DNA of 64,000 nucleotides. It comes from Actinoallomurus sp963799975 (GTDB lineage Bacteria; Actinomycetota; Actinomycetes; Streptosporangiales; Streptosporangiaceae). Under the pieces are notes generated by a model that had not been told where the DNA came from, ran no database searches, and saw only the letters and a program-made list of their open reading frames with translations. How positions within the stretch are numbered: position 1 is the first letter of the stretch; each line of letters opens with the position of its first letter. The stretch is from positions 372,001-436,000 of the forward strand of contig CAWCZF010000002.1 in the NCBI GenBank assembly GCA_963799975.1, in the 5' to 3' direction. The translations under genes and the position numbers were made by a program. Below, piece after piece: positions 32,367 through 46,000 of the stretch.

Positions 32367-32899
32367 TCAGCCGGTCAGGGCGATGTCGTCCACGTAGCCG
32401 TGGTAGCCGCCGCAGCCGCCCGGCTGGTCGTACCCGACGTCGATTCGGGCGACCTGCTTGCCCGCGGCGACCGTGCCGAGGCGTGCCGTGACGTGGTTCC
32501 ACTGGTCGAGCCGCCCGTCTCGTTGGGCAGCGTGCCCGCGATCACCGGGTTACCGGAGTAGCGGGTGAACGTGGTCCCGTCGGTGCTCGTCGCGTACCCC
32601 GTCTGGGAGCGGCCGGCGGCGTTCTGCCCTCGGTAGAGCAGCTGGTACGTGCCGTTCCGCAGCACCACGCCGGGGTTGAAGACGTCGCTTGACTCCCAGC
32701 CCGTGCCCTGCGGCCGCAGCAGCGCGTTCTGCGCGGCGCGGGTGAACGGGCCGACCGCCCAGTCGGGCAGGTTCGACGCGGTGTAGTCGGCCCGCGCGGG
32801 CGCGCCGCCGACGCCGACGCCGACCGCCAGGCCGAGGGCCAGGACCAGGGCGAGACCGGCCGCGCGGCGGCGTCGCGGCGAAGGCGTGCGAAGGGTCAC
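32367..32899 (-). pseudogene. secreted glycoside hydrolase family 43-like protein, internally deleted
   Basis: The GTG at 32899 opens a Sec signal (SPRRRRAAGLALVLALGLAV, Ala-rich cleavage region). A five-bladed-propeller-like start follows: DWAVGPFTRAAQNALLRPQG, SSDVFNPGVVLRNGTYQLLY and GYATSTDGTTFTRYSGNPVI. After GTLPNE the frame changes near 32510. It then reads directly into a C-terminal domain tail, NHVTARLGTVAAGKQVARID, then YDQPGGCGGYHGYVDDI, stopping at 32367. Most of the glycosidase domain is missing, so this is an internal deletion plus a frame break. The start overlaps the snapalysin stop (GTGA). The intact ancestor was probably an exported polysaccharide hydrolase. Confidence 0.6.
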
Positions 32900-33477
32900 G
32901 GCGCGTCGACGATGTCGCCGCCGGAGACGCCACGAGCGGCGAGGGAGCCGGAGTAGTTGGCCTCCACGCCGGCCTTCTCCGAGGCGTTCGGCGTGGCGTT
33001 GGTGCACGAGACGCCGCCCGTCGAGCCGGACATCAGCGACGAGCAGGGGCCGGGCTTGCGGTCGGGCAGGCCGAGGCTGTGCCCCAGCTCGTGCGCGGCG
33101 ATGCGGACGGTGTTGTAGCCCTCGTTCACGGCTTCGCGGCCGAAGTACACGGTGCCGTGCCCGCCAGGGCGTACGGGGCCGAGGGTGGACTGCGGCCAGC
33201 CGTTGAACGCGATGACGGTGATGTCGGCGTGCTGGCCCGCGGTGGCCTCGACCAGGCGTACGTTGTGGACGCTGTTGTTCCAGGACTGGGCGCCGGCCAC
33301 CACGGCGCTTTTGAACTCGGCGGCCTGGCTGTCGTCGTAGTGGAGCACGGTCTGCGTGACGTACGGGCGAGCGCCCGGCGCCGTGGCGGCGGACGCGCCC
33401 GCGGCCGGGAGCGTGGTGACCGCGACGGTCAGCGCGGCGGCGCCGACGAGGGTACGTGCGGAGGTGCGGTGCAGCAT
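32896..33477 (-). CDS. snapalysin-family zinc metalloprotease
   Basis: The 193-residue protein has a signal peptide (residues 1-30, LVGAAALTVAVTTLPAAG-ASA) and a short mature domain. The zinc site is AAHELGHSLGLPD near residue 128, giving His-Glu-x-x-His and the third Asp ligand that marks snapalysins. A C-terminal pair of cysteines (GPCSS and VSCTN) can form the conserved disulfide. It is a small secreted protease. No LysR-type regulator, the usual neighbour of snapalysin genes, is adjacent. It is translationally coupled to the glycosidase remnant downstream. Confidence 0.9.
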   Translation of the reverse strand: MLHRTSARTLVGAAALTVAVTTLPAAGASAATAPGARPYVTQTVLHYDDSQAAEFKSAVVAGAQSWNNSVHNVRLVEATAGQHADITVIAFNGWPQSTLGPVRPGGHGTVYFGREAVNEGYNTVRIAAHELGHSLGLPDRKPGPCSSLMSGSTGGVSCTNATPNASEKAGVEANYSGSLAARGVSGGDIVDAP

Positions 33478-33693
33478 GGCGGGGCCTTTCCTCTGGCGGG
33501 GACAAGCGTTGCCGCATGAGCGGGGGCACGATGAGAATATTTGCGCCCCTTGCGCTTAACAAGAGCCATTGCACTGAGAAAAGTTTTGAGTCAGATCACC
33601 GCCGGCAGCCAGGCTCGACCGGCATCGCGCGGCGCACTCCCCGCCGGGTGCAGAATGGGGCCCACAGATTTCCCCGGGGCTGCTGGAGCGACC

Positions 33694-36006
<2,313 letters not shown>

Positions 36007-36026
36007 CGGCCCGGCCGCAGGTCCCG

Positions 36027-37796
36027 TCAGTCCCTGCGCCACCGGCGGCGCAGGGCGTGCGCGGCGGCCTTGGGCCGGCGGTCGCGCGTGAAGACGCCCT
36101 TCTTGTTCCCGTCGACACGGTTGACGCCGTAGCCGGTGGCGAAGTCGGCGAAGTTCCAGACGTGCTCGCCGACGACGGACTCGACCCGGTCGAACACCCG
36201 GTGGTAGGCCGCCAGCAGCTCCACCTGGTACTCCTCGGTCCAGGGGCCCGCCGCGACCGAGTGCACGCCCGCCATGGCGTCCGCGCCGTACTCGGTCACG
36301 ATGATCGGCCGGCCGTGCAGGTCCGCCCAGCGGCGCAGCTCGTCCTCCAGCTCGCGCTCGGCGGTGACCAGGTCGCCGGTGTCGACGTACCAGCCGTGGT
36401 AGCGGTTGAGGCACAGGACGTCGAACAGGTCGCTCAGCACGTCCTCCTCCGGGGGGAGCTGGACCTGGGCGAAGCAGATCGGGCGGCTCGCGTCGGCGGT
36501 GCGCGCCGCGCGTACGAGGGGCTCGAAGTACTCACGTGCCTGCGGCCGCGCCGAGTCGGGCTCGTTGGCGATGCTCCACATGACCACGCTGGGGTGGTTC
36601 TTGTCGCGGGCGACCAGCTCCTGGATCGCGCGCTCGTGGTTGGCGCGCGTCGTGTCGTCGATCGCGTCGAAGATGTGCGGCGGGTCGCCCGGCACCAGCG
36701 TGTGGGCGATCTCGAAGTTCAGCCCGACGGCCGGGGTCTCGTCGATGACGACGATGCCGTGCCGGTCGGCGTACTCCAGCACCTCCTCCGCGTACGGGTA
36801 GTGGGACGTGCGGAAGGAGTTCGCGCCGATCCAGTCGAGCAGCGCGAAGTCGTGCACCATGAGGACGTCGTCGTGGCCCTTGCCGCGTACGGCGTTGTCC
36901 TCGTGCTTGCCGAACCCGCGGAAGTAGAACGGCTCCCCGTTGACCAGGAACCGGTCGCCCTCGACGGCCACGCCGCGGATGCCGACCGGCAGCACGTACT
37001 CATCGGTCTCGCCATCGGGGCCGGTCGCGCGTACCTCGAGCCGGTGGAGGTGGCCGTGTCCGGGCCGCCACAGGGTCGCGTCCGCGACCTCCAGGACGCC
37101 GTCTCCGTCCGCCGCTCGCGCGCGTTCGGTCCCGTCGGCGTCGCGCAGCACGACCTCGGTGACCTGCCCGCCGCCGGCCGCGGACGCGCGGTAGCGCACC
37201 CGTGCGTCCGTGCCCGCGACCTCGGTGGTCACCGTGATGTCCTCGACGTACGCGCGTGGCGTCGTGTAGAGCCAGACGCCGCGGTGGAGGCCGGCGTAGT
37301 TGAAGAAGTCGTGGAAGTAGCGCTGGCGCCGCCGCCCGTCCGGCAGCGTGTCGACGAAGCCGGGCGGTATCGAGGCCGGCGTCAGCCGGTTGTCGACGAC
37401 GACGGTCACCCGGCCGGTCTCGCCGAAGCCCGCGAGCTCGGTCAGGTCGCACTCGAACGGCGTGTAGCCGCCTTCGTGCCGGCCGACCTCGACGTCGTTC
37501 CACCAGACCACGGCACGGTGCGCCGCCGCGTCGAACCGGAGCACGACCCGCTGCCCGTCCCACCGCGCCGGGACACGTACATCCCGCTGGTACCAGACGT
37601 CGCCGACGTGCTCATGCGCCTCCCGCGTGCCGTGCACGTCGTTGAAGCTGGCCGGCACCGGCATCTCTACGGCGTCGGCGAGCGGGCCGCGCCACCACTC
37701 TCCGGCACGCCCGAGCTCGCCCGGGTCGAACACGAAGGCCCAGAGCCCGTTGAGGGTCACGCGTTCACGACTGGACGTCTCCTGAGGACGTAGCAC
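36027..37796 (-). CDS. uidA: beta-glucuronidase (glycoside hydrolase family 2)
   Basis: The 589-residue protein follows the GH2 order. A jelly-roll N-terminal domain (GDVWYQRDVRVP, WWNDVEVGRHEGGYTPFE) and an immunoglobulin-like domain lead to a TIM barrel from FRGFGKHEDNAVRGKG. The acid/base Glu is in WSIANEPDS, and the nucleophile Glu is in IIVTEYGADAMAG. NKKGVF near the C terminus is the N-x-K-G motif that reads the glucuronate carboxylate, so beta-glucuronidase is favoured over beta-galactosidase. There is no signal peptide, so it is cytosolic. It is convergent with the kinase fusion and divergent from the PPOX gene. It might recycle glucuronides of plant or host origin. Confidence 0.9.
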   Translation of the reverse strand: MLRPQETSSRERVTLNGLWAFVFDPGELGRAGEWWRGPLADAVEMPVPASFNDVHGTREAHEHVGDVWYQRDVRVPARWDGQRVVLRFDAAAHRAVVWWNDVEVGRHEGGYTPFECDLTELAGFGETGRVTVVVDNRLTPASIPPGFVDTLPDGRRRQRYFHDFFNYAGLHRGVWLYTTPRAYVEDITVTTEVAGTDARVRYRASAAGGGQVTEVVLRDADGTERARAADGDGVLEVADATLWRPGHGHLHRLEVRATGPDGETDEYVLPVGIRGVAVEGDRFLVNGEPFYFRGFGKHEDNAVRGKGHDDVLMVHDFALLDWIGANSFRTSHYPYAEEVLEYADRHGIVVIDETPAVGLNFEIAHTLVPGDPPHIFDAIDDTTRANHERAIQELVARDKNHPSVVMWSIANEPDSARPQAREYFEPLVRAARTADASRPICFAQVQLPPEEDVLSDLFDVLCLNRYHGWYVDTGDLVTAERELEDELRRWADLHGRPIIVTEYGADAMAGVHSVAAGPWTEEYQVELLAAYHRVFDRVESVVGEHVWNFADFATGYGVNRVDGNKKGVFTRDRRPKAAAHALRRRWRRD

Positions 37797-37917
37797 CGGT
37801 CACTCCCCATCGGTCGGTCAGCGTAAATCCCCCCGAATCTAACCTTTTCGGTCCGCCGCGTCGGGCGGCCGAGCGTTGCCCGCGTCCCGGCGGGCCGGCC
37901 GTCGCTAGTGTGGCGGT

Positions 37918-38322
37918 GTGGCCACCGTCCCGCGGCAACTGACCGCCGACGCACTGGAGTTCCTGCGGGAACGTCATCTCGCGACGCTCACCTCGATACG
38001 GGCCGACGGTTCCCCGCACGTGGTGCCGGTCGGCTTCACCTGGGACCACGACCGGTCCCTCGCCCGCGTGATCACCGACGGCGCCAGCCACAAGGCGCGG
38101 ATCGCCGCGACGGGCGGCCGGGTCGCGCTGTGCCAGGTGGACGGCCGTCGCTGGCTCACCCTCGAAGGGGTCGCCGAGGTGAGCGAGGACCCGGCACGCG
38201 TGGCCGTGGCCGTCGCACGCTACGCCGAGCGCTATCGGCAGCCCCGCCACAACCCGACCCGCGTGACGATCGAGATCACGGTGGACCGCGTCCTCGCGTC
38301 GGCCGGCCTCCGGACCGACTGA
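37918..38322 (+). CDS. PPOX-class F420-dependent oxidoreductase
   Basis: The 134-residue protein has the split-barrel flavin/F420 fold. FLRERHLATLTSIRADGSPH is at the start, VVPVGFTWD next, then SHKARIAATGGRVALCQVDG and WLTLEGVAEV. This is the short PPOX type (TIGR03618-like) in which actinobacteria often use F420H2. The GTG at 37918 is the most upstream start that keeps this domain intact. It probably reduces a small unsaturated substrate. It stands alone between two divergent or unrelated genes. Confidence 0.83.
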   Translation: MATVPRQLTADALEFLRERHLATLTSIRADGSPHVVPVGFTWDHDRSLARVITDGASHKARIAATGGRVALCQVDGRRWLTLEGVAEVSEDPARVAVAVARYAERYRQPRHNPTRVTIEITVDRVLASAGLRTD

Positions 38323-38492
38323 TCACCCTCCCGGCGTACGTGCGCCTGCGGGTCCACTTCCGGCCGTGGCGAGAGTTCGGCGGTGTGACGTCGGTTATGG
38401 GCGGGAACGCCCGTTTACCGTGACCGCCGGGTTCGTCGCGAGACGCGCATTTCGCCCACGAGCCGGCCCCTGCCACCACCAGGAGGAGACGG

Positions 38493-39533
38493 ATGTCCGC
38501 CCATCCCGTCGTGTTCGTCGTCGGCACCGGTCGAACCGGTTCGAGCATGCTCTCGAAGATCCTCCGGACGCATCCGGAGATCCTCAGCGTCAACGAGCTG
38601 TTCGTCTCGGTGAGCGGGGCCGCCGCATTACCCGCCGAGCCGCTGACCGGCGCGGACTTTTGGAAGCTGCTCGCCGCGCCCAACTTCGTGTTCGACGCGA
38701 TGACGGCCAACGGGACGCCGCTGCCGGAGTTCCTCTACCCACGGGTGCCCGGCCGGCGCTTCTCCGCCGAGACCACCGGCATCCCGGCGATCAGCCTCAT
38801 GGTGCTGCCGCACCTGACCGAGGACCCCGACGCGGTGTACGACGCGCTCGCCGAGGAGGTCGTCACGTGGCCCGAGCGTGTGATCGCGCGGCACTACGAG
38901 GCACTGTTCGGCGTCCTCGCCGCGCGGTTCGGCGGCCGGGTCGTGGTCGAGCGGTCGGGGCACTCGCTCGAATGGGTCCCCCAACTGTGGGAGACCTTCC
39001 CGTACGCCAAGTTCGTGCACCTGTACCGCGAGGGTCCCGACTGCGCGCTGTCCATGAGCCGTCACCTCGGGTTCCGCAGCTCGGCGCTCGTCCGCGAGGT
39101 CCTCGACCGTACGGGCGCGGACTCCCTGCTCGACCTGACCCCCGAGCGGCTCCAAGCGTTGCCGCCGGACCTGGCGGCCCTGGCCACCGGCTTCACCTTC
39201 GACGCCGTACGCGACCGTGACGTGCCGCTCACGAGGTTCGGGACGCTGTGGTCGGAGATGATCGTCGAGGGGACCGGGCACCTGGCGAAGATCCCCGCGG
39301 ACCGGCGTACGACGGTCAGGTTCGAGGAGCTTCTCGCGGCGCGGCCGGCCGAGCTCACCCGCCTGGCGGAGTTCATGGGCGTGGACCCGGATCCGGACTG
39401 GCTGCGGACGGGTGGCGAACTCCTGGACGACAGCAGGCGCGGCGCCGCCGCACGCCTGGACCCCGGCGAGCTCGCCGCGCTCCGCGAATCCTGTGAGCCG
39501 GGCGAGGCGGCACTGCGGCAGACCCGTACGTAA
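38493..39533 (+). CDS. PAPS-dependent sulfotransferase
   Basis: The 346-residue protein has the P-loop-like PAPS site FVVGTGRTGSSMLSKILRTH at the N terminus. A second contact region includes LYREGPDCALSMSRHLGFRS, with the Arg/Ser pair that binds the 3'-phosphate. This is the Stf type that sulfates carbohydrates or lipid alcohols. AGGAGGAG precedes the ATG at 38493. A rare TTA leucine codon is at 38628-38630. The stop is followed by a hairpin, and the PUFA-like PKS operon starts 467 bp downstream on the same strand. It could sulfate the product of that operon, but this is only inferred from proximity. Confidence 0.85.
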   Translation: MSAHPVVFVVGTGRTGSSMLSKILRTHPEILSVNELFVSVSGAAALPAEPLTGADFWKLLAAPNFVFDAMTANGTPLPEFLYPRVPGRRFSAETTGIPAISLMVLPHLTEDPDAVYDALAEEVVTWPERVIARHYEALFGVLAARFGGRVVVERSGHSLEWVPQLWETFPYAKFVHLYREGPDCALSMSRHLGFRSSALVREVLDRTGADSLLDLTPERLQALPPDLAALATGFTFDAVRDRDVPLTRFGTLWSEMIVEGTGHLAKIPADRRTTVRFEELLAARPAELTRLAEFMGVDPDPDWLRTGGELLDDSRRGAAARLDPGELAALRESCEPGEAALRQTRT

Positions 39534-39555
39534 CCGGGCGGAATCCGGCGGTCAC

Positions 39556-39585
39556 CACGGCTCTTCCGCGGCCCAGAGAGCCGTG
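39556..39585. terminator. hairpin after sulfotransferase
   Basis: CACGGCTCT at 39556-39564 pairs perfectly with AGAGCCGTG at 39577-39585, 22 bp after the sulfotransferase stop. It separates that gene from the PKS operon, which then needs its own promoter. Confidence 0.65.
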
Positions 39586-39613
39586 CGTGGCCGGAGCCGG
39601 AAAAATTAACAGG

Positions 39614-39632
39614 TTGACAATAGTCCTGACTA
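39614..39632 (+). promoter_or_regulatory. possible promoter/operator of the PKS operon
   Basis: TTGACA at 39614-39619 is followed directly by the inverted repeat TAGTC-CT-GACTA (39621-39632). This is in the A/T-rich 415-bp gap before the PKS start at 40001. No good -10 hexamer sits 17 bp on, so an activator or another sigma factor may be involved. The rest of the gap (39633-40000) has A/T-rich segments such as AATTTACCTGTAATTAAC but no gene that I can support. Confidence 0.35.
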
Positions 39633-40000
39633 GGCATTTCTTCGACCTAACAGGTAGCTCGGCGAGAAGGCGCTGTCGACACTAGTTCGGGCGCTGTGAT
39701 AGCTCTTGTGAGGCCGATCTTCTGCCGGAGAACGGCCGCCGTCGAAGAAGCTTGTGAATTTACCTGTAATTAACATCTCAGAAAGAACACCGCGCTGCGG
39801 CCCGGCGAGTCGACCGGCGGCGCGCGAGTACCGTCCACAGTCCCCCTACCTGCATGGTGACCGGAACGCCGCCCGGCAACGGCGTTCACACCTCTGCCGC
39901 ATTCGGTTGCCCCGCACGTCGTCGACGCGACGCCGTACCACGGGCACGCCGTGCCCTATCGAGGCGTAATTCCCCGAATTCGGGATGGAAGAAAGCGCAG

Positions 40001-43000
40001 ATGACGATCAACCTGCACGGCCGCGACCTCGTCCTCGGCCTGACCCCCTTCACCGAGCCGAACGCCGCGCTGGTCGTGGCCGTCGAGCGGGCCGGCGGGC
40101 ACGGCGTACTGGACCTCGGCCTGGACGCCGGGTCGGCCGCGCGCGAACTGGCCCGCGTCGGCCGGCTCTGGGGACGTCCCTTCGGCGTACGCGTCTCGGC
40201 CGGCTGCCCGTTCCCGGCCGGCGACCTGCCCGGCGAGGTCGACACCGTGGTCCTGGAGGCGGGGACGGATCCGGGACCGTGGGCGGCACCGGGGCGCCGG
40301 CTGCTCGCCGAGGTCGTCTCCGCCGACGAGGCGCGTACGGCGGTGGAGCAGGGTGCGGCCGGGCTCGTCGCCAAGGGCATGGAGGCGGGCGGCCGTGTCG
40401 GCGAGCCGAGCGCGTTCGTGCTGCTCCAGCGGCTGCTCGCCGAGTTCGGCGTCCCGGTCTGGGCGCAGGGCGGCATCGGCCCGAACACGGCGGCGGCGGC
40501 CGTGGCCGGCGGAGCACGCGGCGTGGTGCTCGACTCCCAGCTCGCCCTGGTGAAGGAGGCCGGGCTGCCGGCGGCGACCGCGGCGGCCATCGCCGCGATG
40601 GACGGCAGCGAGACCGTGGTCCTGGCGGGCCGCCGCGTCTACACGCGTCCCGACCTGCCCGTCGTGGCGCTCGCCGAGAGCGGTGCGCCGACCGGCGCGC
40701 GCGACCTGCGCACCTGCCTCCTGCCGATCGGCCAGGAAGGCGCGTTCGCCGGACCGCTGGCCCGCCGGCACAAGACCGCGGGCGGCGTCGTCCAGGCGAT
40801 ACGCGCGGCGGTCGCCGCGGGGTGCACGGCGGCCAGGTCGAAGCCGCCGCTGGCGCCGGGCGCGGGCATCGCGCGCGCCGAGGGCGGCCCGCGCCTGCCG
40901 GTCGCGCAGGGTCCGATGACGCGCGTCAGCGACCAGGCGGCGTTCGCCGCCGCGGTCGCCGACGCCGGGGGCCTGCCGTTCCTGGCGCTCGCGCTGATGA
41001 GCGGCGACGAGACGCGCCGGCTGCTCGCGGAGGCCGCCGCGCTGCTCGGCGACCGGCCGTGGGGCGTCGGCATCCTCGGCTTCGCACCGGAGGAGGTACG
41101 CGCGGCGCAGCTCGACGCGATCCACGCCGCCCGGCCGCCGTACGCGCTGATCGCGGGCGGCCGGCCCGCACAGGCCGCCGCGCTGGAGGCCGCCGGGATC
41201 TCCGCCTTCCTGCACGTGCCCTCCCCCGGCCTGCTGGCGCGGTTCGTCAAGGACGGGGCGCGCAAGTTCGTCTTCGAGGGATCGGAGTGCGGCGGGCACA
41301 TCGGCCCGCGCGCGAGCTTCGCGCTCTGGGAGGCCCAGGTCGACTGCCTGCTCGAACGCCCCGAGGTGCTGCCCGAGGTGAGCGTGCTGTTCGCCGGCGG
41401 CGTGCACGACGCGCGGTCGGCCGCCATGGTGTCGGCGCTGTGCGCGCCGCTCGCCGAGCGCGGCGCGGCGGCCGGCGTGCTGATGGGCACGGCGTACCTG
41501 TTCACCGAGGAGGCGGTGAGCGCGGGCGCGATCCTGGCGAACTACCAGCGCACCGCGATCGCCTGCGAGCGCACCGCATCGCTGGAGACCTCGCCCGGCC
41601 ACGTGACGCGCTGCGCGGACACCCCGTACGTCGCCGCGTTCGAGGAGACGAGACGGCGGCTCACCGAGGACGGAGTCACCGTACGCGAGACGTGGGCGGA
41701 GCTGGAGCGGCTCAACCTCGGCCGGCTGCGCATCGCCGCGAAGGGCCTGCGCCGTACCGCCGACGGCCTGCGCTCGGCCGGTGAGCAGGAGCAGCGCGAC
41801 GACGGCATGTTCATGCTCGGCCAGGTCGCCACGCTCCGCGCGGACGTCACCACGGTCGCCGCGCTGCACGAGGAGGTCACCGCCGGCGCGGCCCGGCTGC
41901 TCGCCTCCGCACCGGCCGAGCCGGCGCCGGAGGAGCAGGCGTCGCCGCTCGACGTCGCCATCGTCGGCATGGCCTGCGTGTATCCGGGCGCGCGTGACCT
42001 CGGGGAGTTCTGGTCGAACATCGTCACCGGCGTGGACGCGGTGACCGAGGTACCGCCGGAGCGCTGGGACGCGACGCGCTACTACGACCCGGCGGCCACC
42101 GCGCACCCGCGCGGCCGTACGCCCTCCAAGTGGGGCGGCTTCATCCCGCCGGTGCCCTTCGACGCGCTGGCGTACGGCATCCCGCCCGCGTCGCTGGGCA
42201 GCATCGAGCCCGTACAGCTCCTCGCGCTGGAGGTCGCCGCGCGGTCGCTGCGCGACGCCGGGTACGCCGACCGGCCCTTCGACCGCGAGCGCACCTCGGT
42301 GATCTTCGGCGCGGAGGCGGGCAGCGCGCTCTCGTCCGCGTACGTGCTGCGCTCGGCGCTGCCGGCCCACACCGGCGAGGTGCCGCCCGCGCTGGATGAG
42401 TACCTGCCCCGGCTGACCGACGACTCGTTCCCTGGCGTGCTGAGCAACGTGATCGCCGGGCGGATCGCGAACCGCCTCGACCTCGGCGGCTCCAACTTCA
42501 CCGTGGACGCGGCGTGCGCGTCGAGCCTGGCGGCGCTCGACCTGGCCTGCAAGGAGCTGACCGCGGGCACCAGCGACATGGTCGTGTGCGGCGGGGCCGA
42601 CCTGCACAACGACGTACAGGACTATCTGCTGTTCGCCTCGGTGCACGCGCTGTCGCCCAGCGGCCGGTGCGCGACCTTCGACTCCGCCGCCGACGGCATC
42701 GCGCTGGGCGAGGGCGTGGCCTGCGTCGTGCTCAAGCGGCTGGCCGACGCCGAACGCGACGGCGACCGCATCTACGCGGTCGTCAAGGCGGTGGCCGGGT
42801 CCAGCGACGGCCGCTCGCTCGGCCTGACCGCGCCGCGGCCCGAGGGCCAGCGGCGTGCGCTCGACCGCGCGTACGCGGCCAGCGGCGTCTCCCCGGCCGA
42901 GGTCGGCCTCGTGGAGGCGCACGGCACCGGTACCGTCGTCGGCGACCGTACGGAGCTGGCCGCGCTCACCGATCTGTTCACGGACGCGGGCGCGGCGCGC

Positions 43001-46000
43001 GGGAGTTGCCTCATCGGCTCGGTGAAGTCCCAGATCGGCCACACCAAGTGCGCCGCGGGCCTGGCCGGGCTGATCAAGACGGCGTACGCCCTGCACACCG
43101 GGGCGCGGCCGGGCGGCCTGCACCTCCGCGAGCCCAACCCGTACTGGTCGCCGGAGACCAGCCCGTTCGCCTTCGGCCCCGCGCCGTGGGAGACGCGGCC
43201 GGGACGACGGTACGCGGGCGTGAGCGCGTTCGGGTTCGGCGGCGCGAACTTCCACGCCGTCCTCGGCGGGTACGGCGGCGCGGACGAGCCGGCGCACGGG
43301 CTGCCGTACTGGCCCGCCGAGCTCCTGACGTTCCGCGGCGCGGACCACACGGAGGCCCTGCGCGACGCCGACCGGCTGGCCGGGCTGCTCGCGGCGGACC
43401 CGGACGCGCCGCTGCGCGACGTGGCGGCCGCACACCTGGCGGACGCGCCCTCCCGCCCGGTACGCGCCGCGGTCGTCGCCGCGGACCGTACCGACCTCGC
43501 CGCCAAGCTGGACGACCTGCGGGCCGGCCGGGCGGGGAACGGCGTCCACCTCGCGCCGGACGCGGCGGCGGACGGGCGGGTGGCGTTCCTGTTCCCCGGC
43601 CAGGGCAGCCAGCGGCCGGGGATGCTCGCCGACCTGTTCGTCGCCTTCCCCCGGTTGCAGCGCCTGCTGCGGCTGGCGGAGGCCCGGTACGCCCCGGTGA
43701 TGTTCCCGCCGTACGCGTTCGGCCGCGAGGAGACCGCGCGGCAGCGGGCCGCCATCACCGACACGCGGATGGCGCAGCCGACGCTGGGCATCGCCGGGCT
43801 CGCGCTCGCCGAGCTGCTCGGCTCGCTGGGCGTGCGCCCCGACCTGGCGGGCGGGCACAGCTACGGCGAGCTGGTCGCGCTCTGCACGGCCGGGGTGTTC
43901 GGCGAGGAGGACCTGCTCGCGCTGAGCGCGGCGCGCGCCGACGCGATCCTCGCGGCGGCCGGCGAGGACCCGGGCGCGATGGCCGCCGTCGCGGCGCCCG
44001 CCGCGGACGTGCGCGCCATCCTGGCCGAGCTCGGCGCCGAGGTGATCGTCGCCAACGAGAACGCGCCCGCGCAGGCCGTCGTCTCGGGCCCGACGCATGC
44101 GGTCGAGCGGGCCGTCGCCGCGCTCGCCGAGCGCGGCCTCCGGGCACGGACCGTGCCGGTCGCGTGCGCGTTCCACAGCCCGCTGGTCGCCCGGGCCGCG
44201 GAGACGCTCGCCGCGGATCTGGCCGATCGCCGCGTCGGCGTGCCCCGGCACCCGGTCTGGTCCAACGGCACCGCCGCGCCGTACCCCTCCTCCCCCGATC
44301 GGGTACGCGAGCTGCTCGCGCGCCAGGTGGCCGAGCCGGTCCGCTTCGTCGAGCAGGTCGAGGCGATGTACGCGGCGGGCGCGCGGGTGTTCGTCGAGAC
44401 GGGCCCGGGCCGGGTACTGACCGGCCTCGTGCGCAAGATCCTGGGCGACCGCCCGTACACGGCCGTGGCCTGCGACGTCTCCGGCGAGAACGGCATCACG
44501 CGGCTGCTGAACGCGCTCGCCGCCCTCGCCGTCGCGGGCGTGCCGGTCGACCTCGGCCCGCTGTTCGCCGGCCGCGCCGAGCCCCTCGCGACCGGACGGC
44601 GGCCGGGGTGGCTCGTGGACGGGCAGCTCGTACGAACCGCCGCCGGCGACCACGTGCCCGGCGGGCTGCGTCCCGCGACCGAGGCGCCGCGGGTGGACCT
44701 GACAGCGACGGGAGAGACGATGGCCGACGGCACACAGCGCGATGCTGCGGTGATGGAGTTCCTGCGGACGACACGTGAGCTGGTCGCGGCCCAGCGCGAC
44801 GTGCTGCTCGGCTACCTCGGCACGACGCCCGCGCCCGCACTGGTCCCGGTCGCCGTGCCCCCCGCGCCCGCCGTACTCGCCGCGCCGGTGCCCGTGTCCG
44901 TGCCGGTGCCGGTGCCGGTCGAGGCGCCGCCGCCCGAGCCGGAGCGTACGGTCGCCGGACCGGAGGAGATCCGCGCGGTGGTGCTCGCGACGGTGAGCGC
45001 GCGTACCGGCTATCCGTCCGACATGCTCGGCGCCGACCTGGACCTCGAAGGCGATCTCTCCATCGACTCGATCAAGCGCACCGAGATCATCGGTGAGCTG
45101 GCCGAGCGGCTGGGGCTCGAAGGCGACGAGGCGGATCTGGAGGACGCCGTCGCCGAACTTGCTCGGATCAAGACGATCGGCGGGATCGCGGACTGGCTCG
45201 GCGGCCACCTCGCCGCACCCGGCGAGCCCGCGGTGTCCGCGGACGCGACCGACGCGCGGGGCGCGGCCGACGCCGCGCCCGTGGCCGCGGTGGGCGTGCC
45301 CGGCCGGTACGTCGTCGAGACCGTCGTCGTACCCGCTGCGGACGGCGACGGCGACCCGCTCGCCGGCCGCCGGGTGGTCATCGTCGACGACGGGCGCGGC
45401 GTCGCCCTCGAACTCGCCGACCTGCTCGAACGCGGCGGCGCCGAGGCGCGGGTGGTGGAGAGCCCGCCAGGCGACGGGGACGCCGACGCCCTCGTGCACC
45501 TGGCGGCGCTGCGTCCCGGCGCGGGGCCCGTGCTGCCCGGCGCGTTCGAGGGGATACGCCGCGCCGTGCTCGGCGGCGCGGACCGGATCGTCGTGGCCAC
45601 CACGTCCGCCGGCGCGTTCGGCCGGCCGGGGGGCGAGGGCGACGCGGCCGACGCCGGGCTGCGCGGGCTCATCCGCGCGATCGCGCGTGAGTACCCGGAC
45701 GCCGTCGCGCGAGCGGTCGACGTCGAGCCCAAAGAAAATCCCCGCAAGATCGCCGAACATCTGCTGACGGAGCTGGCCGGCGGCGACGGCCGTACGGTCG
45801 TGGGCTATCGCAACGGCACACGCACCGCGCTGCGCGTACGCCGCGCCGAGCTGACCGGCGAGGCGTGCCCGCCGCCGGGCCTCGGCCGCGACGCGGTGAT
45901 CCTGCTGACCGGCGGCGCGCGCGGCATCACCGCGGGCGCGGCCCTCGCGCTGGCACGCCTCACCGGCTGCCACGTCGAGCTGGCCGGACGCACCCCGCCG

